NCBI GenBank assembly: GCA_035582835.1
Contig: JAYKAV010002574.1
Coordinates: 352,766-416,765 of the forward strand
From: Phoebastria nigripes
Taxonomy: Eukaryota; Chordata; Aves; Procellariiformes; Diomedeidae
DNA: 64,000 nt
Direction of reading: 5' to 3'
Shown: positions 13,517 to 26,346 of the stretch, one piece after another
Numbering within the stretch: the first letter of the stretch is position 1
How the letters are laid out: each line of letters starts with the position of its first letter
Position numbers and translations under genes: made by a program
Notes under the pieces: model-generated
What the model was told of the DNA's origin: nothing
The model's database searches: none
Seen by the model: only the letters and a program-made list of their open reading frames with translations

Positions 13517-15094
13517 AATGATGGGGGAGCGAGAATTAACAAATTCCCTGTAGTGTGCTTTGAGCTTTTACAGAAGATGCCATATTAAAACCAGCACTCT
13601 CAGTCTGCGAGACAAACTCCCCCTGGACCACCAGGTCCAAGTGTGCTCTATGGTGTCTTAGGTGCTTCATATCCTTTTTATTTCCTATCAGTTGCTTGAT
13701 GACACTCATTGTCCTACATAAACTAGCATACAGGCACATTGGAGGTGTACGAGAGCGGAGCCAAACTAACTCACCACCTCCAAAAGAGGCCATTCTCTGA
13801 GCTGTGCCATGTCTTTCACTCCCCACACCAGCTCTGATATTCAGCACGGTGAGGTGTTTCAGCTCACTGACCCAGTGCAAACTATTTCTTTGAGTTGAGG
13901 AGCTTCCACATGTTGGGGGCAGAAGGAGAGTTTTCTGTAGGTTTCCCTGAGAAATAAAACACTGTTACAATAAAAATAATAATAATAAAAAAAAGCCATG
14001 CAAGAGAGAAAAAAAGTGTTTGTAATCTACTTGCAGTAAGATTAAAATTATGAAATTGCCCATTTTTCCATTGTTTTTTCTGACCACCTTCTTGCTACTA
14101 GCGTATCTTACAACTCTCCATAGGAGAGAACCTTATTCTAAGTGAATGTGTGAACTTTTGTAATTCCTCTTCTGGAAACCAGTGAGGTTTTTTCCTCACA
14201 TACTGCCTCTGTGGACTCATGAAAAACAAACCCAGCAAAACCATTTGGCTGATTTTTCTAGCTCATCCTGATGTACAACTACTATATAAAGCACTGCAAG
14301 TATACGGGTTGGGTAGAAGAGGAGTGGACAACCACTTTTGGCAGTGGTCTCTTGGGAGTTTGAATTAAGAGATGCTGCAGCATTGTGCTGCTGAGATATT
14401 CTAACATAAAGGTGTAAGAACAACCGCACTGGTCAGGCCAAGCATTCAGCTAGTTTAATATCCTGTTTCCTTCTGTGCACATATGTGAAAAGGTATAAAG
14501 AAATCCCTATTACTTTAGTTGTAAGAGACAGTGGATAGTCATATCTTCAGTCTCGGTTAATTCCATTGCCTTGCTATTCATCTCTCATTAGTTTTTAGCA
14601 CAACTCTGTGGGACCTTTCTCTGCCAAGGAAACATTTGTTTGTACCCTATTTTGCCATGGTCTGTCTGTTGGTTTGTCTCTGGGAGTATTTTCCCTGTTA
14701 CACCATAGCAACTTACATTTTTTGAGCCGATCTTGCAAGGAACGTTACCAAATGTCTCCTTATCATGTTCGTTTTACTTCTGTAAAAAAATTTCTAGAAG
14801 AAATTTGGAAGATCTAAGAGAACTTTTACAGACATTTGAATATTCTCCACTACATCAATGGAGTATTATATATATCTTGTATGTGTGTGTGTATAGATAG
14901 ACAAACCATGCCTTTAACATTTCTTGACAACTACTGTTATTCTTTAAAAATCTGAATTTGATCATTGCAATTCAATGAGCTACCAAGCTACTTTGGAGTC
15001 TAAGACCTGCACCTCTTGTCCTGATGCAGTTGTCTGACAGATGTCTCCAGGACATTGTTCTCAAATGTCATCAAATTGTTGGGTCAATGGAAGG

Positions 15095-15117
15095 AAAAAA
15101 AAAAAAAAAAAAAAAAA
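15095..15117. repeat. Poly(A) tract, 23 bases
   Basis: Uninterrupted A run in non-coding DNA. No recognisable retroelement body lies upstream of it. Confidence 0.9.
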
Positions 15118-16247
15118 GGAAAAATCTTTCCACAGGATGAATTCAGACTTTCCCATTAGTTAGTCTCTATGTTTGTGCTTTTATTGTATTTACATTCTTA
15201 TGACTTCCTAATATTCTGAAATAGTTTTCAGTTTGGAGGGGTTAGAAGACAACATCTATAAAACTGGGTATGAAAAAAATCCTTTGTCCTCTTGCAATTA
15301 TCTTATTGTTCCTGTTTGTGATCCTCTTTTTTTGCAAGGAGTACCAGTCTTGCTGTGTGTAGGGAGAAAGTAGATTTTTCTAAGGTAATATTATAATCTT
15401 AGAAGAACTTCTAACATAAACATTGTAAAATATTTGCTGTTTTGCGGATCACAACATTTTCAATGAAGGAAAGTAAGTTCTACATCCTTTCAGTTACCCA
15501 GAATACTCAGGACCCTGTAGCTGGTCTTGTCTTCAACTCTATTCTCAACAAGCTAGTAGAAAACCTTAAAAGTCACATTTTACCCCCAATACGACACACA
15601 GTAGCTACCCATGGTTTTATTCTTTTCAGATTATGATCAAAATGGGATCATTCAGATCATTTGGCTTGCAGGGGAAGTTTGGAGATTGCTAATGAGAAGG
15701 CACACATTCTTGTAAACTGAGCAAGCTTTATATGGGAAGTAGTGAGGGATATTGAATTCAGCAGCTTTGTAAAACCATTATACAAAAGATACCTTCTTGA
15801 TGAGTCCATTGAATTCTGTGTCCGTAACGTATGCCTGAAATCCTTCTCCTCTTTGTCCGAGTTGTTAAACTCAATGGTTAGCAGTGAAACCTGAAGAGTA
15901 CATGGGGTGGGAAGAGCTGTAGGAAGAGAGGATGCTCGCAGCCCCTTTGCTGTAAGCTTGGCTTTGGGGCTTTTGGGTTGTAGCAAGCCCTGACCTGCTA
16001 TGGAGGATGGGAGGGAAACCCTCTGCTTCTCCAGCAACTGCTGCTGGCTCCCGCTGGGAGAAAAATCAGTGAAGAAGGTGTATAAATCGATAAAGATTCC
16101 AAGACTGGGAGAGACAGGCTTGTTTTGGCACATAAAGGTAAATTTTTATATATTTAAATAGTTCATAATTCCCAAGAGAGTGCTTCAAGCCATAGTTTAC
16201 ATGTTGTATCTTTTACTGAACGTTGTGATTTGTGATTGTTTTCTCTG

Positions 16248-16267
16248 TTTGAAACCCGGGTTTCAAA
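16248..16267. repeat. Perfect 20-bp palindrome centred on CCCGGG
   Basis: Arms TTTGAAACCC and GGGTTTCAAA are exact reverse complements with no spacer. The flanking bases (G on both sides) do not pair, so the symmetry ends sharply. It contains a CpG at its centre, which is uncommon in this CpG-poor window. Confidence 0.85.
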
Positions 16268-18306
16268 GCATTATGCACCAGTGGAGCTTCACTGACAAGT
16301 ATTTTTTACGCTAAATAAGCTTTCTATTATGTGTTCTTTATGTAGTTGTTTGTAATATAACTTCTAAAAAAGGGAAAATTTGTCATAAATCTTAATCTGT
16401 GTTGTCTATTAGGTTTGCTTTGTTGTCGTGAAAAAGTGTATTTGGAAGACTCTTGAGAGGTACCATGTGAACCTGAACAGCTAGATATGAAAATATTAGG
16501 GGCTTTGTATTGGGTGCTTTGGACATTTTCATACAATTCTGTTCAAGATTTTTTTTGTATAGAATGCACAGCTGCATGTGGATTGTAAATGATTATGGGA
16601 GGCAATTAAATAGCCATGAAAGAAACAGCTATGGTAATTATAGATAGTTTCCATACAGTATGTTACAAACAATGTTTTTTTTCATACTCATCACGAATTC
16701 TGACATTCTGACTAATCACTCTAAGGTGAGTTGTCAAAGCTTATTTAAAATTGGAATACTGGAATGTAAATCATTCAGCAAGCAAGACAAATTTTTCACA
16801 GCGATAGGCTAACTCATATACATAAATGTGTGACCTTGAAAATTGTATGTGTAATTTTGTTCCAGACATCAGACTCCTCGCTGTAGTAAGATTAAGCATA
16901 TATGTATTAGCAGGTTTAGCAGCATATGGCTGTGTACGCGTTCCAAAAATCCATTTGTTACCATTTTTTATTTAACGCCTGCTTTCCTCTGAGCCTGGAC
17001 CGTAGTGCCCTCTTCCTCTCTCCTCCTCCCTCCAACAAAATTTATGAACAATGTTTTTTTACTGCTACCAGGAAGTTTTAATGATCTTAGTAAAAAGAGA
17101 CAAGCAATTAATTTGTTGAAATTCTTCTATTTTTCAGCACACAATTCAAAGTGTGAACATATTAGGAGGAGGCAATGGGAATCTGATAAATAACAACTTA
17201 AATAAAAATATTTTTTAAGATTTCATGTTGACAACACGTTCACTGAACTTAAACACTTTAAAACAATTAACGATGCAAATTTTTTGTGTAGGTGTTTTCC
17301 ATCATTCATCAGTGTTTTCAAATTATTTCAAAACTTAAGAATGAGCCCTTAACTGAGATGCTTTACTTGGTTTGATTTGTTACTGACAGTTGTGCATTTT
17401 TCCTAGATGTTTCTTTCAAAAATGTGACAATTGAGATGTAAAAAACTAAAAGCTGTATCAAAAATGGTAGTGTCGTACATTAATATTTCTGTTACGTGTG
17501 CTGGCTGTGTTTTAACAACAAATTAGAAATATTTAATTGATTTTTCTCTTAGTATAATTTGCATTGGTGCTTGCTGGTATGAGGGATATAACACAATAAA
17601 TGACTTGTACACGGCATTCATTACACCAACTGGTATTTCTTGTTTACAGCTGAAGATAAATTCTTAGCTCTTCATTTTTGTTTGCTTTCCTTTTTCAATA
17701 TGGTATGTCATGAAGATTACTGGTGGTAAGAGAGTCCAGCAAAAAAATTCACGTTCATGAGCACTGGTTACTGGTGTTCTTTGCAGCAGCCCAGAAGGAC
17801 AGGGCTCTGAGCTGGACAGTAAAACCTGCTGGTAGAAATTTATTTAAATTCAGTGGATTGAATGAAATACCTCTTCTGCTCTGCTGCTCAGTTTCCTTCC
17901 ACACTTCACCAGTAGAAGTGGGAGACAACCAAACTTTGACCCTCTTCCCAACAAGGAAAATCACCAAAAATTGTACAGAGCACGACGGTGGTGTTGGTTT
18001 TATTGGCTTGAGACAAAACATTGGGATAAAGGAATTAATTACTTCAATTTCTTAGTTAAAAGTCTTGGTCTAAATGGGAGCTATTGTGCCTATTGATCTG
18101 TTGAACATAGTCTATATTGAGCTTACCTTATTCTTTTTTTGTCTCTTGTCTATAAAGGCTAAATAGCTGCAGTAAATTGCTGAACTTATAGTATGAATTT
18201 CTAGATATGCCTCCTGTATGCTGACTGTCTTGCTCTGTCATGGCCTTTGGGGAGGTATTTTGTCCTGAAGAGGCAGGCTGGCTTCTAAGACTTCAGTGTT
18301 CATTTA

Positions 18307-18570
18307 GGATGAGAGGAAACGGCCTCAAGTTGCACCAGGGGAGGTTTAGAATTGGATATTAGGAAAAATTTCTTCACCGAAAGGGTTGTCAAGCATTGGA
18401 ACAGGCTACCCAGGGAAGTGGTTGAGTCACCATCCCTGGAGGTATTTAAAAGACGTGTAGATGTGGTGCTTGGGGACATGGTTTAGTGGTGGACTTGGTG
18501 TTAGGTTAACGGTTGGACTTGATGATCTTAAAGGTCTTTTCCAACCTAAATGATTCCATGATTCTATAGG
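18307..18570 (+). mobile_element. CR1 LINE, 5'-truncated 3' end
   Basis: A 3'-terminal piece of about 264 bp of an avian CR1. It starts inside the last part of ORF2, at the segment that reads ATGAGAGGAAA...CTCAAGTTGCACCAGG, and runs through the 3' UTR to a terminal motif resembling GATTCTATG. It closely matches the 3' ends of the copies at 29.1-30.2 kb and 62.98 kb in this window, so it belongs to the same or a near subfamily. Severe 5' truncation is the usual result of CR1 target-primed reverse transcription. It is not coding. Its orientation is the same as TENM3. Confidence 0.92.
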
Positions 18571-18753
18571 TTGTGTGGCTAAGGAGAGCCTGCAGCTGCC
18601 TTTCGTGCACTGCAGCTCATATTATTCCCATCTGTAAGTGCAGTAGCTGCTCTGTTAATTGGTAGGAGAGTAGCCTAACGGTCACTCTTCTGAAGCGTGC
18701 CCAGTGTTCTCCCTCTCTGTCGAATATACAGGCACCATACCTGCCTGAAGTTT

Positions 18754-18777
18754 AAAAAAAAAAAAAAAAAAAAAAAA
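18754..18777. repeat. Poly(A) tract, 24 bases
   Basis: Uninterrupted A run about 180 bp downstream of a CR1 3' end. CR1 elements do not end in poly(A), so the two are probably unrelated. Confidence 0.9.
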
Positions 18778-19325
18778 TTAATATTCCTTTTTCTTAAGCT
18801 TAAAGTAAAATGTAAAAATTGCTGTATCATTTAGAATATATATAGTATATGTAAATTCTACCACAAAAACAGAGGCTTGAATTGCTCCCTTTACCAGACA
18901 CCTAAGAATATCTTGTTACCCTAGAGTTGTGCAAAGGAGCGTTTATTAGAATCTTTTAGTACCTGACATAATCTAGACCTACACACGGTATTAATGTAAT
19001 TTTTTTAGAGATGCAGAGATGGTCATACAAAATGACCAAGAACTCGGAGTGCACTGTGACTGTCTGGATTACTCAGTTTTACACAGGATGTTTGCAATGG
19101 GAGATTGCAGACGTGCAGCATTTGAGAGGTGGGAAGTTTATAACCACTTTTGACTCTTTGTGCAGCTTCCTTCTGACAGTCTGTGTAGAACTGAGATGTT
19201 CAGGGAGCTTTTAAATTAGAAACAGAGACTTTGTCCTGTTCTCAGAATGATAAATATCTATTTCTGGTATTTACTCTCAGGAGAATATTAAAACAAAATT
19301 TATAGCAGATGAGTAAGTGCACACT

Positions 19326-19460
19326 GTTTTTGGTGGTGGTCTGGTTTTTTGTTTTGGGGGGGGGGGTGTGGTTTGGTTTGGTGTTTTGTTTTTGTTTGTT
19401 TGTTTTTGTTTTTTTTTTGTTTGGGTTTTTTTTTTGTTTGTTTTTAATTTTTGTGCAATT
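19326..19460. repeat. G/T-only low-complexity tract
   Basis: About 135 bp in which the + strand is almost entirely G and T, with GTTT and GGTTT units and an 11-G run at 19356-19366. The minus strand is accordingly A/C-only, which creates a spurious Lys/Asn/Pro/Thr-rich open frame there. A very similar tract is present at 50363-50478. Confidence 0.85.
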
Positions 19461-22400
19461 GCTCATTTTTAGCCATGTTTGGGGAGGTGTGTGGGGAGGT
19501 TGTTCTGAGTGAAGGACACTTGGGAGAAAAGTTACCCTCCCCAGGATAGAGTGCTCTTGTTCTTTCTGCTGAATTCCGAGAGGGGAGTTCATTGATCTCA
19601 ATAATGAAGACATTGAAAAGTCCTTCAGCAAAACCAGGGAGACCAAATTTGACATTTTGTGATATATCTAAAGTTATTTGGCGAGAAGGAAGGAAATGGG
19701 GAAAAGATGTTAGGTAACAAACCACAACCTGCTAGACCTTATTTGAACACTAGGGATTGGGGAGAGGGGTGGTTTGTTCCCTGCAGAGGGGGTTTGGGGT
19801 TTGGTTTTTTTATGTTTTTTGAGAGGGGAAGTATCTTTCATTCTCCCTTAGGTGGTCATCTTCCTTGACCATCAAGTTGATTTCGGCCAGAGGAAGAAAA
19901 GAATGAAATAGATGGGTAAAAATACTTAGATGCTATGCTCTGCTATATTAACTGGCAGATATTTTTAGTATCAAAGAATACTCTAGCTTTCTTCATGGTT
20001 AAACACAAACTCGTGGTTCAGTGCAGCAGCCTTCAATTGGGTGCGTGTTAGAGTTCAATAAAATTTCAAGTTAAAATAGTTTTAACCAATCATCTTTATT
20101 TGGAAAATGAAGCATTCAGTGTAATACAGATCCTTTGCATATGTATTTAAAATAAGCTTTCTTGGCCTAAAAAAAGGTTATAATTTAAGTGAAGGGAGGA
20201 GAAGATTCAAGTAAACAGTAATTAATCCCTTAAATACTATATTGCATAAATCTGTCTTGCTCTGACAGATTCCATTTTCAAATAAAACTGCATATTGTGT
20301 GTGTATATATTGACAGCCTTCCACTGTACTTATTTATCACAAGGTTAAAGAGGAAGTGGCAGTGAATTTACAATCTTTTCAAAAAAGGCTGAAGGGGAGT
20401 ATTCTCAAGCGTTAGTCTTTGGAAAACAGGTGATTATACTGCTCATACTTATTTTTAATAAATGTTTTTTAAGTACCGCTGTTTCTGTGCATCGGTACCA
20501 GATTGCCTGGTTACAATACGTATGCTGACATCTGTCTACTTCATAATTAAACATAGCCCTACTGTACATCAAGTATCTGAAATAGCTACAGCAAACGTGA
20601 GTGCTGGTACTGTGTGTGTGACTGCTGAAAGCTGTCATTCCTTTGTGCTCCTATTATTTTTGTAGTCTAAGCTAAAGAGACTAACTGCTGCTAAGAAGCT
20701 GTCAGGGGATGCGCGTCAAACACTAGGTGTGTCATGCGATCGGACCAGTGCTGGGATGGAAAAGTCAGTGGTTGGAAGGGGGAAAAAAGTGACCTTTTTC
20801 TCTCAACATTGTCTTTACACTGAAAGGAACAGATGAGTTTCTGAATTATTCACGGTACTGAAAGCTTATAATCATTAGCAACGGTGGCAGCAGCAGGGTA
20901 TAGAAACAGGGGTTGGGTTTTTTTTGTTAAAATGCCTGATTCTGAAGCTCATCAAAGGATTCATTTCACAAAACTCTCTCTGGGAATTTGGGTATTTAAG
21001 GTCTGTGGGAGTGAGGGCAGTTTCTTCCAAAGGATCAAGAGAGTATTTTCTTCTTACTTTTGTAAGGATCTGTGTTGAAATAAAAGTTAATATTAATCAC
21101 AGATCTTAAGCAGTAATGGAACAAAGAAGCTCTGTGAAAAGGGTTTGCTGTTTCAGCAAGTAATCTCTGTGAGTTGATTACAGTGTTAGTAATAAAGCAG
21201 ATCTTTTAACCCATAATATAATTACTAGATATATAAATTACCTATCCATCTAAACAAATAAACCAATTTCCATAGTAGTAAAACGTGCTTCAAACAAAGA
21301 TAGGCAGCAAGATTGTTTTGGTTATAACTGATACGTGGTGGAAGGTAAGGCTTTTCTTGATGTCATTTAGAGTTTAGCCTACTTAAAATACAGACCGTTT
21401 ATAGTTTCCTTGAAGTAGTTAGCTTTTAATGACACAGTGTTTAAAATTCTTTCGTTTCAGTAGGTCAAATTTAATACTACATTCTCTAAAATTTCTTCTC
21501 TTTTTTTTTTTTTTTTATTCTGAAAGCTATTGATGCTTATTATGAATTTGGAAAGCAAGCACTGGGATGCAGTGTGTAACAATTATGCCATGATTTAGCA
21601 TGCATGTCATTAGTGTCCTATGACAAACACTCGTCAGTCAGACGCTATTGCCCAAGTGAGAGCTTGTGCGGCAGCATCCATTATTATCATTACTCTCTAC
21701 TACTTGTTACTAAAGACAGAGGTTTTGCATATGGAGAGAGTAAGGAAAAAGCAGTGGAAAGTGGCAGGAAAGCTAATGATTTACAGCTCTCAGGAACCCA
21801 TGTTTTTTAAAATCTTTCAAAGCTTTTATAGTTCCCTATTTGCTTTTAAAAGCTATTCCTTGTGGATGGGAAGATGCGCTTTATTGATACACTGTGAATC
21901 TTCTTAAGATAAAAGGGCATATGCCATAGTTAAAGAACTAAGAATTTCCTAGTAATCCAGTTAATGTTTTAACAGTCTAATAGTCCACAGTAATGTAGAA
22001 AAGCGTCTTTAATAATATATTTTAAATTGTTAAAGAAAACTTTCAAGTGCCTACCCCTTCTTGGTGTTATGCTCACCCTTCCAGTGTTCCTCTGGGTTGT
22101 GAGGGTGGAAACAAAAAGGCGGGTGTGTGGGGGTGTTTCCAAGAAGTCACCAGCATTCCCTGCCCTCCATTGCAGGGAGCATGGTGTTCGTGGTGGGGCT
22201 GGCTGGTTCCTTCTTGATCTTGGTCCACTTGGGGCTGTTTTTATATGTTTTATTGTAGCCTGCTTTATTCTCATCAATTCCCAGTTCCCCATTTCAAAAC
22301 TTGCAGGTTTTGAAAGTTGCTGCAAAGCCTCCCCCAGCCTCAGCTGACATAAAGGGCTTCTCTCTGTTACCCGGTGACTACTGCGGGGCATCAGACTTTC

Positions 22401-22746
22401 CCCGTGGTATTTTCAGGGATGGGCCAGGCAATAATTGCTTGATTACCTTGCAACTGTTAAAACCAGCTCAGGTCAAGACAACCCCAGACAGCTCCTGAGA
22501 CCCTGTGCTGCCAGGTCAGTGCAAAGCCTCTGCCTTTCACTAGCATTGGCAAGAATCTTATTTATTGGGCTACTTCGTATATAGAAATATAATTACATTA
22601 AAGCTTTCTGAAATCATGAGCATCTGGCTCATATTTCCTGTCTGAGGAAACTGTGTCGGTCAACACTACCAAATGCACTCAAAACAGACCGACTGAAGTA
22701 ATAGCTGCAGGTCAGAAACTTCTTATTTAAACCTGGCTAAAAAGAT

Positions 22747-22747
<1 letters not shown>

Positions 22748-22775
<28 letters not shown>
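22748..22775. repeat. Poly(T) tract, 28 bases
   Basis: The longest homopolymer in the window. No adjoining retroelement is recognised. Confidence 0.9.
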
Positions 22776-22779
<4 letters not shown>

Positions 22780-23899
22780 GATAAAACAAAGTAGATACAA
22801 GCAATAAGCTAATGCTGTGCTGCCTAAGGAGAAAAGGTAGTCTTCTCAGTTTCTCCAAACCCTATCAAACTCCTCCTTGTTGCTCTCCTGGCTTCAGGAC
22901 ACTCCTACATGCCACACCAAGGCCCAGCTTCAGCAGAAGTGTGGGATGATCCCGTGTGCATTCAGGCCTGTTCGGTTGTGGAGCGCAGGAGCACAGGTTT
23001 GCTCCTCTTGGATGAATGTTCAAACGAGGGCATCTGCAAAGGGGAGAGGAGGGAAGGGAACACTATTACAGTTGCTATTGCCCTTCATCCTCCGTTTTTA
23101 AAAACCAAGAAAAGATGTTCTGTTTGATTTTCTTTCTTTTTCTTTTTTTTTTTTAAATAAGTTTTAAACTGAATTTCTTGTAAGCATCTGCCAAATCCTA
23201 TTGGCCTCCTCTTCAGTCAATAGGGAGAACATAGACTCCCTCAAAAGACTCCCAAGTCTTTTTTTCTGTCATTGCATGAAAACCCAGACTCTAGAATTTT
23301 ATCACCGGGTTTCTGGCAAACGGTACTTTGCGAATCTGAATTATGTCTCGTTTGACAAAGCCAACCTGCTTCATGATTTTATGGATAAGGCATTCAGAAA
23401 TTGAGACCGATAGATTGCTTTCTAAGAAAACTGTATTGTGTCCTATCACAAGCATGGTACACACTGAACTGGTATACTTAAGCTTTCTAGGACTGACATC
23501 CTAGTGAGGTAAGATACTACTTCATTAGTTCCTTGTATTGTAGCTGTTACTGAATCACTGTGACACAATCTCTAATTTAACAATTCTGCAGGACAGTCAG
23601 TGCCCTTTAAACCAGAGTCACGTACCAGCCAGTAGTGTTTTTGTTGCTGTTGCCATGTTGTTGTGAAAGGTAGTGAAATGCTTAAATAGGAGGTGGAAGA
23701 TACAGCCTCACAGCAATGTTTTTGAGTTGCTGATAGACAGTACTTTTTCTCTCTGAGGCAGCAGCTCCTGATAAATCTGGCACCTCTGCCAAAAGCTACT
23801 AATTTCTCCTTCAGGTACACAGGAACATAGCCCTGTGGGGATAACAGGTAAGACAATACAGAGCAATACATAGTTAGCAATATTTTGCTATTATTAGTG

Positions 23900-24006
23900 A
23901 TGCTGGTTTTGTTTCCATAATAAATTTCATTTTAATTGAATAAATAGATAAAAGGAATTTGGAGGCAATTAACAGTTTTATATTTTTCTAGCTTCAAAAC
24001 CAGCAT
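23900..24006. repeat. 12-bp inverted repeat around 83 bp of AT-rich DNA
   Basis: ATGCTGGTTTTG (23900-23911) and CAAAACCAGCAT (23995-24006) are exact reverse complements. The interior is AT-rich and includes a CAATTAA homeodomain-like word. The span looks like a tiny terminal-inverted-repeat element, but I see no flanking target-site duplication. Confidence 0.6.
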
Positions 24007-26304
24007 AGAATTTATCTCCACAATGGCATTTTGCACATTTGACTAATTGCTTTGTCACCTAAATTTAAAAATTTCCACCCGTGTTTATTTGGATGGGGGA
24101 GATTCCCCTGTTTGTTTCAGGGGAGGGGGAAGACAGACTATTTAAAAACTGAACTTACGTAGTTATAAGAACACTCCTGCCTTGCCCCTTCCTCTAGTAC
24201 TCTGTGATTATCTTGGTTTGGTCACTTTTACCATAAAGAACTCATTATTGTGAAGAGACAAATTATCAGCATTAAAGTGTTTTGGAATATACAATTGCTG
24301 AGGGGGTAAGGGAGTCAAATTAGTGACATAAATTTCCTAAGCTGGCTTGACTTAGGTTAGCTACATAGTGTTTTTTGTTATTTTAGGTTCAAAAGAAGAT
24401 GACTTCTAATACTTTCCCCACAACATGTCCTTCGTAGGTGTTTTTTATTTTTATATATATATATGCATATATGTAGCACTTATTTTTATATGTATAGATA
24501 TTTATATGCGCACATACACATTTCGCCATGTTTGTAATGTTCAATTAAGCTTTTTAAGCATTAGGGAAGCAAGATCTGCACATCAATTAAGATCTGATGG
24601 TTATGTGCCTAGTCAGGCCACAGAGCTATAAAATGTCTCCTGACCTTTCCAGTCTCTCTTCTAGCTGTTTTGCTCCATCACTATGTTTCAAACTCTCTGT
24701 GCAAGTCTGTCTTTCTCTATTACAGCTGGGCTTGGTGTTTGTGGGTTTGTTTGGGGGTTTTTTGTTTGTACTACTTGCTGTCTGTGTGTGACAATTCTTT
24801 GATTACATATACTTAAATTCAGTTATATGGAGATCCTAACTGACGTAAAGGAATATTAAGATTTCCTTTATCCCTTCTGTTCCCCCATATGAAAGATAAA
24901 CTCCCCAAATACCGGCATATATCCTATATTAAATCTTTTTCTTTCTGACACCTGCTTCTCGGAAACCCCAGTTAACTTACACACGCACACAAATTGTATC
25001 ACTAATCCTGCCTGACAGCTCCGTGCAGCACAGCAAAGCAGTCTGTGCATGAATGGGAGGTGTGGAGCAGCCTATTCATTGTTCCCAGCTGAATGAGACC
25101 CCCCCCAGAAGATGAGTATGTCCGGAGATGATAGCCGAGCAGTGTGAACCCCTTCATTCACCCTGCTGGGTGTGCTTATCCTTTCACCTGGATGCGTTAA
25201 GAGCCTGTGATATTCATCAGACCGGCTCCAGTCTCAGGGCTTATCTACATCAGTGGTTTTAAAAGTGCACTCTTCTGTCAGCATCGCTGCATCTGCACAA
25301 TAAATTTTGCTAGCTTAAGCTATAGCTTCTAGTAAATTCAACTATGTTGGCAAAACTGTTGAGTACGGACTGGATCTCTCAGTACTGTGCATTTTTAAGC
25401 ATGCTCCTCAGCTGTGCAAATACAGAGAAAAGATTTTGATGCCACCGAGTTCTGATACAGGTGCCAGGTGTTTTTTTCCTTTTCTGATGCCTGCATTTCT
25501 TCAGTCCTGGCCTACCCCTCAGTAGTAGGAGAGAAAGATCAGAATTTTCCTAAAAGTTTAAATGCTTCTGAACATAGCTAATGCAGTTGAAGGAACTTCT
25601 CAGACTTCCTGCTATGCTATAGGGTCCATCACTTTAGGATGGACGTGAGCCCCTCTACTCCATCGTGTAGATCAAGAAACCTTCCAGATCATGCCTTCTC
25701 GTGCATCTCATGAATGCATCTCATGCCCTCTTTCTGTTCCCACAAAAAATACCTCAAGTATCACGACAATTCAGGAAAAAGTTAATGCTTGGCAGAGCCT
25801 ATACTGGAATGATGTTTGTGTCCTTAACTATAGAGTAAGAAAATGACAAATAGTTTCATATTGGGTATAAAGCCATGCAAAAATTGAATTAGTGATACTT
25901 CCACTCTGTTTTGTGTTAAAACAGAATTGGAAATATTTGAAACAGGATGGAAATTAAACTGCTCATCCACCCAGGTAGTCCATATGGACTTCTCTGAGGC
26001 ATCTTGACTGTCACTGTGGGAAAGAGTCTCTTCCTTGTTCTGCTTGTGCTTTCCTTGTCCTGTAAATGAGCCGAAGCCTGCAGTGTTCCTGGCTTTCAGT
26101 CTTACATCTGTGCTTGCTAACTTATTTGGTAAGAAATACAATTATGTATAATTTAGTTCTAGTGTAACTGAACTGTGGAGCTTCTCTACAAACTCGTATT
26201 AGATCAAAAAGGATTTCGTTGATAATTGTTAAATATTTTCATTATTCAGTTATAGTTAATTGTCCATGTGTTTGGAGTCCAACTTTCCATTTATTTTATT
26301 AAGA

Positions 26305-26346
26305 GACCTTTTTTAAAGGATAGGAATTGCCCATCCTTTAAAGGTC
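26305..26346. repeat. Long imperfect hairpin
   Basis: The arm 26305-26324 pairs with 26330-26346 across the 5-nt loop AATTG. Sixteen of 17 positions pair, with a 3-nt T bulge on the left arm. The outer closing bases are GACCTT and AAGGTC. It is one of the stronger stem-loops I found in the non-coding part of the window. Its role is unknown. Confidence 0.7.

Larger units (their letters stand above)
7758..18306. other. Non-coding DNA, no gene seen
   Basis: About 10.5 kb with homopolymers, several short AT microsatellites and a 20-bp palindrome (16248-16267). Its longest open frame is 158 codons on the minus strand (15657-16133). I do not recognise any product, and I see no codon bias or splice context supporting one. 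Two homopolymer-flanked segments, near 13.5 kb and 15.1 kb, might mark decayed retroposed copies, but no parent gene can be identified. Confidence 0.6.

Noticed and set aside
13536..13880. 114-codon minus-strand frame ending near a poly(T) tract, suggesting a processed pseudogene
   Set aside because: No polyadenylation signal next to the tail, no recognisable parent protein and no duplicated flanks.
15657..16133. 158-codon minus-strand open frame
   Set aside because: No recognised domain, no splice or promoter context, and composition fits chance translation. Length alone is not enough in 64 kb.
19242..19655. 137-codon minus-strand frame rich in Lys, Asn, Thr and Pro
   Set aside because: Produced by the G/T-only low-complexity tract read in reverse.
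25235..25340. CAGGGCTTATCTACAT resembling the end of an old hAT-type MITE seen in reptiles
   Set aside because: No matching inverted end or 8-bp duplication found downstream, so the resemblance is too weak to annotate.
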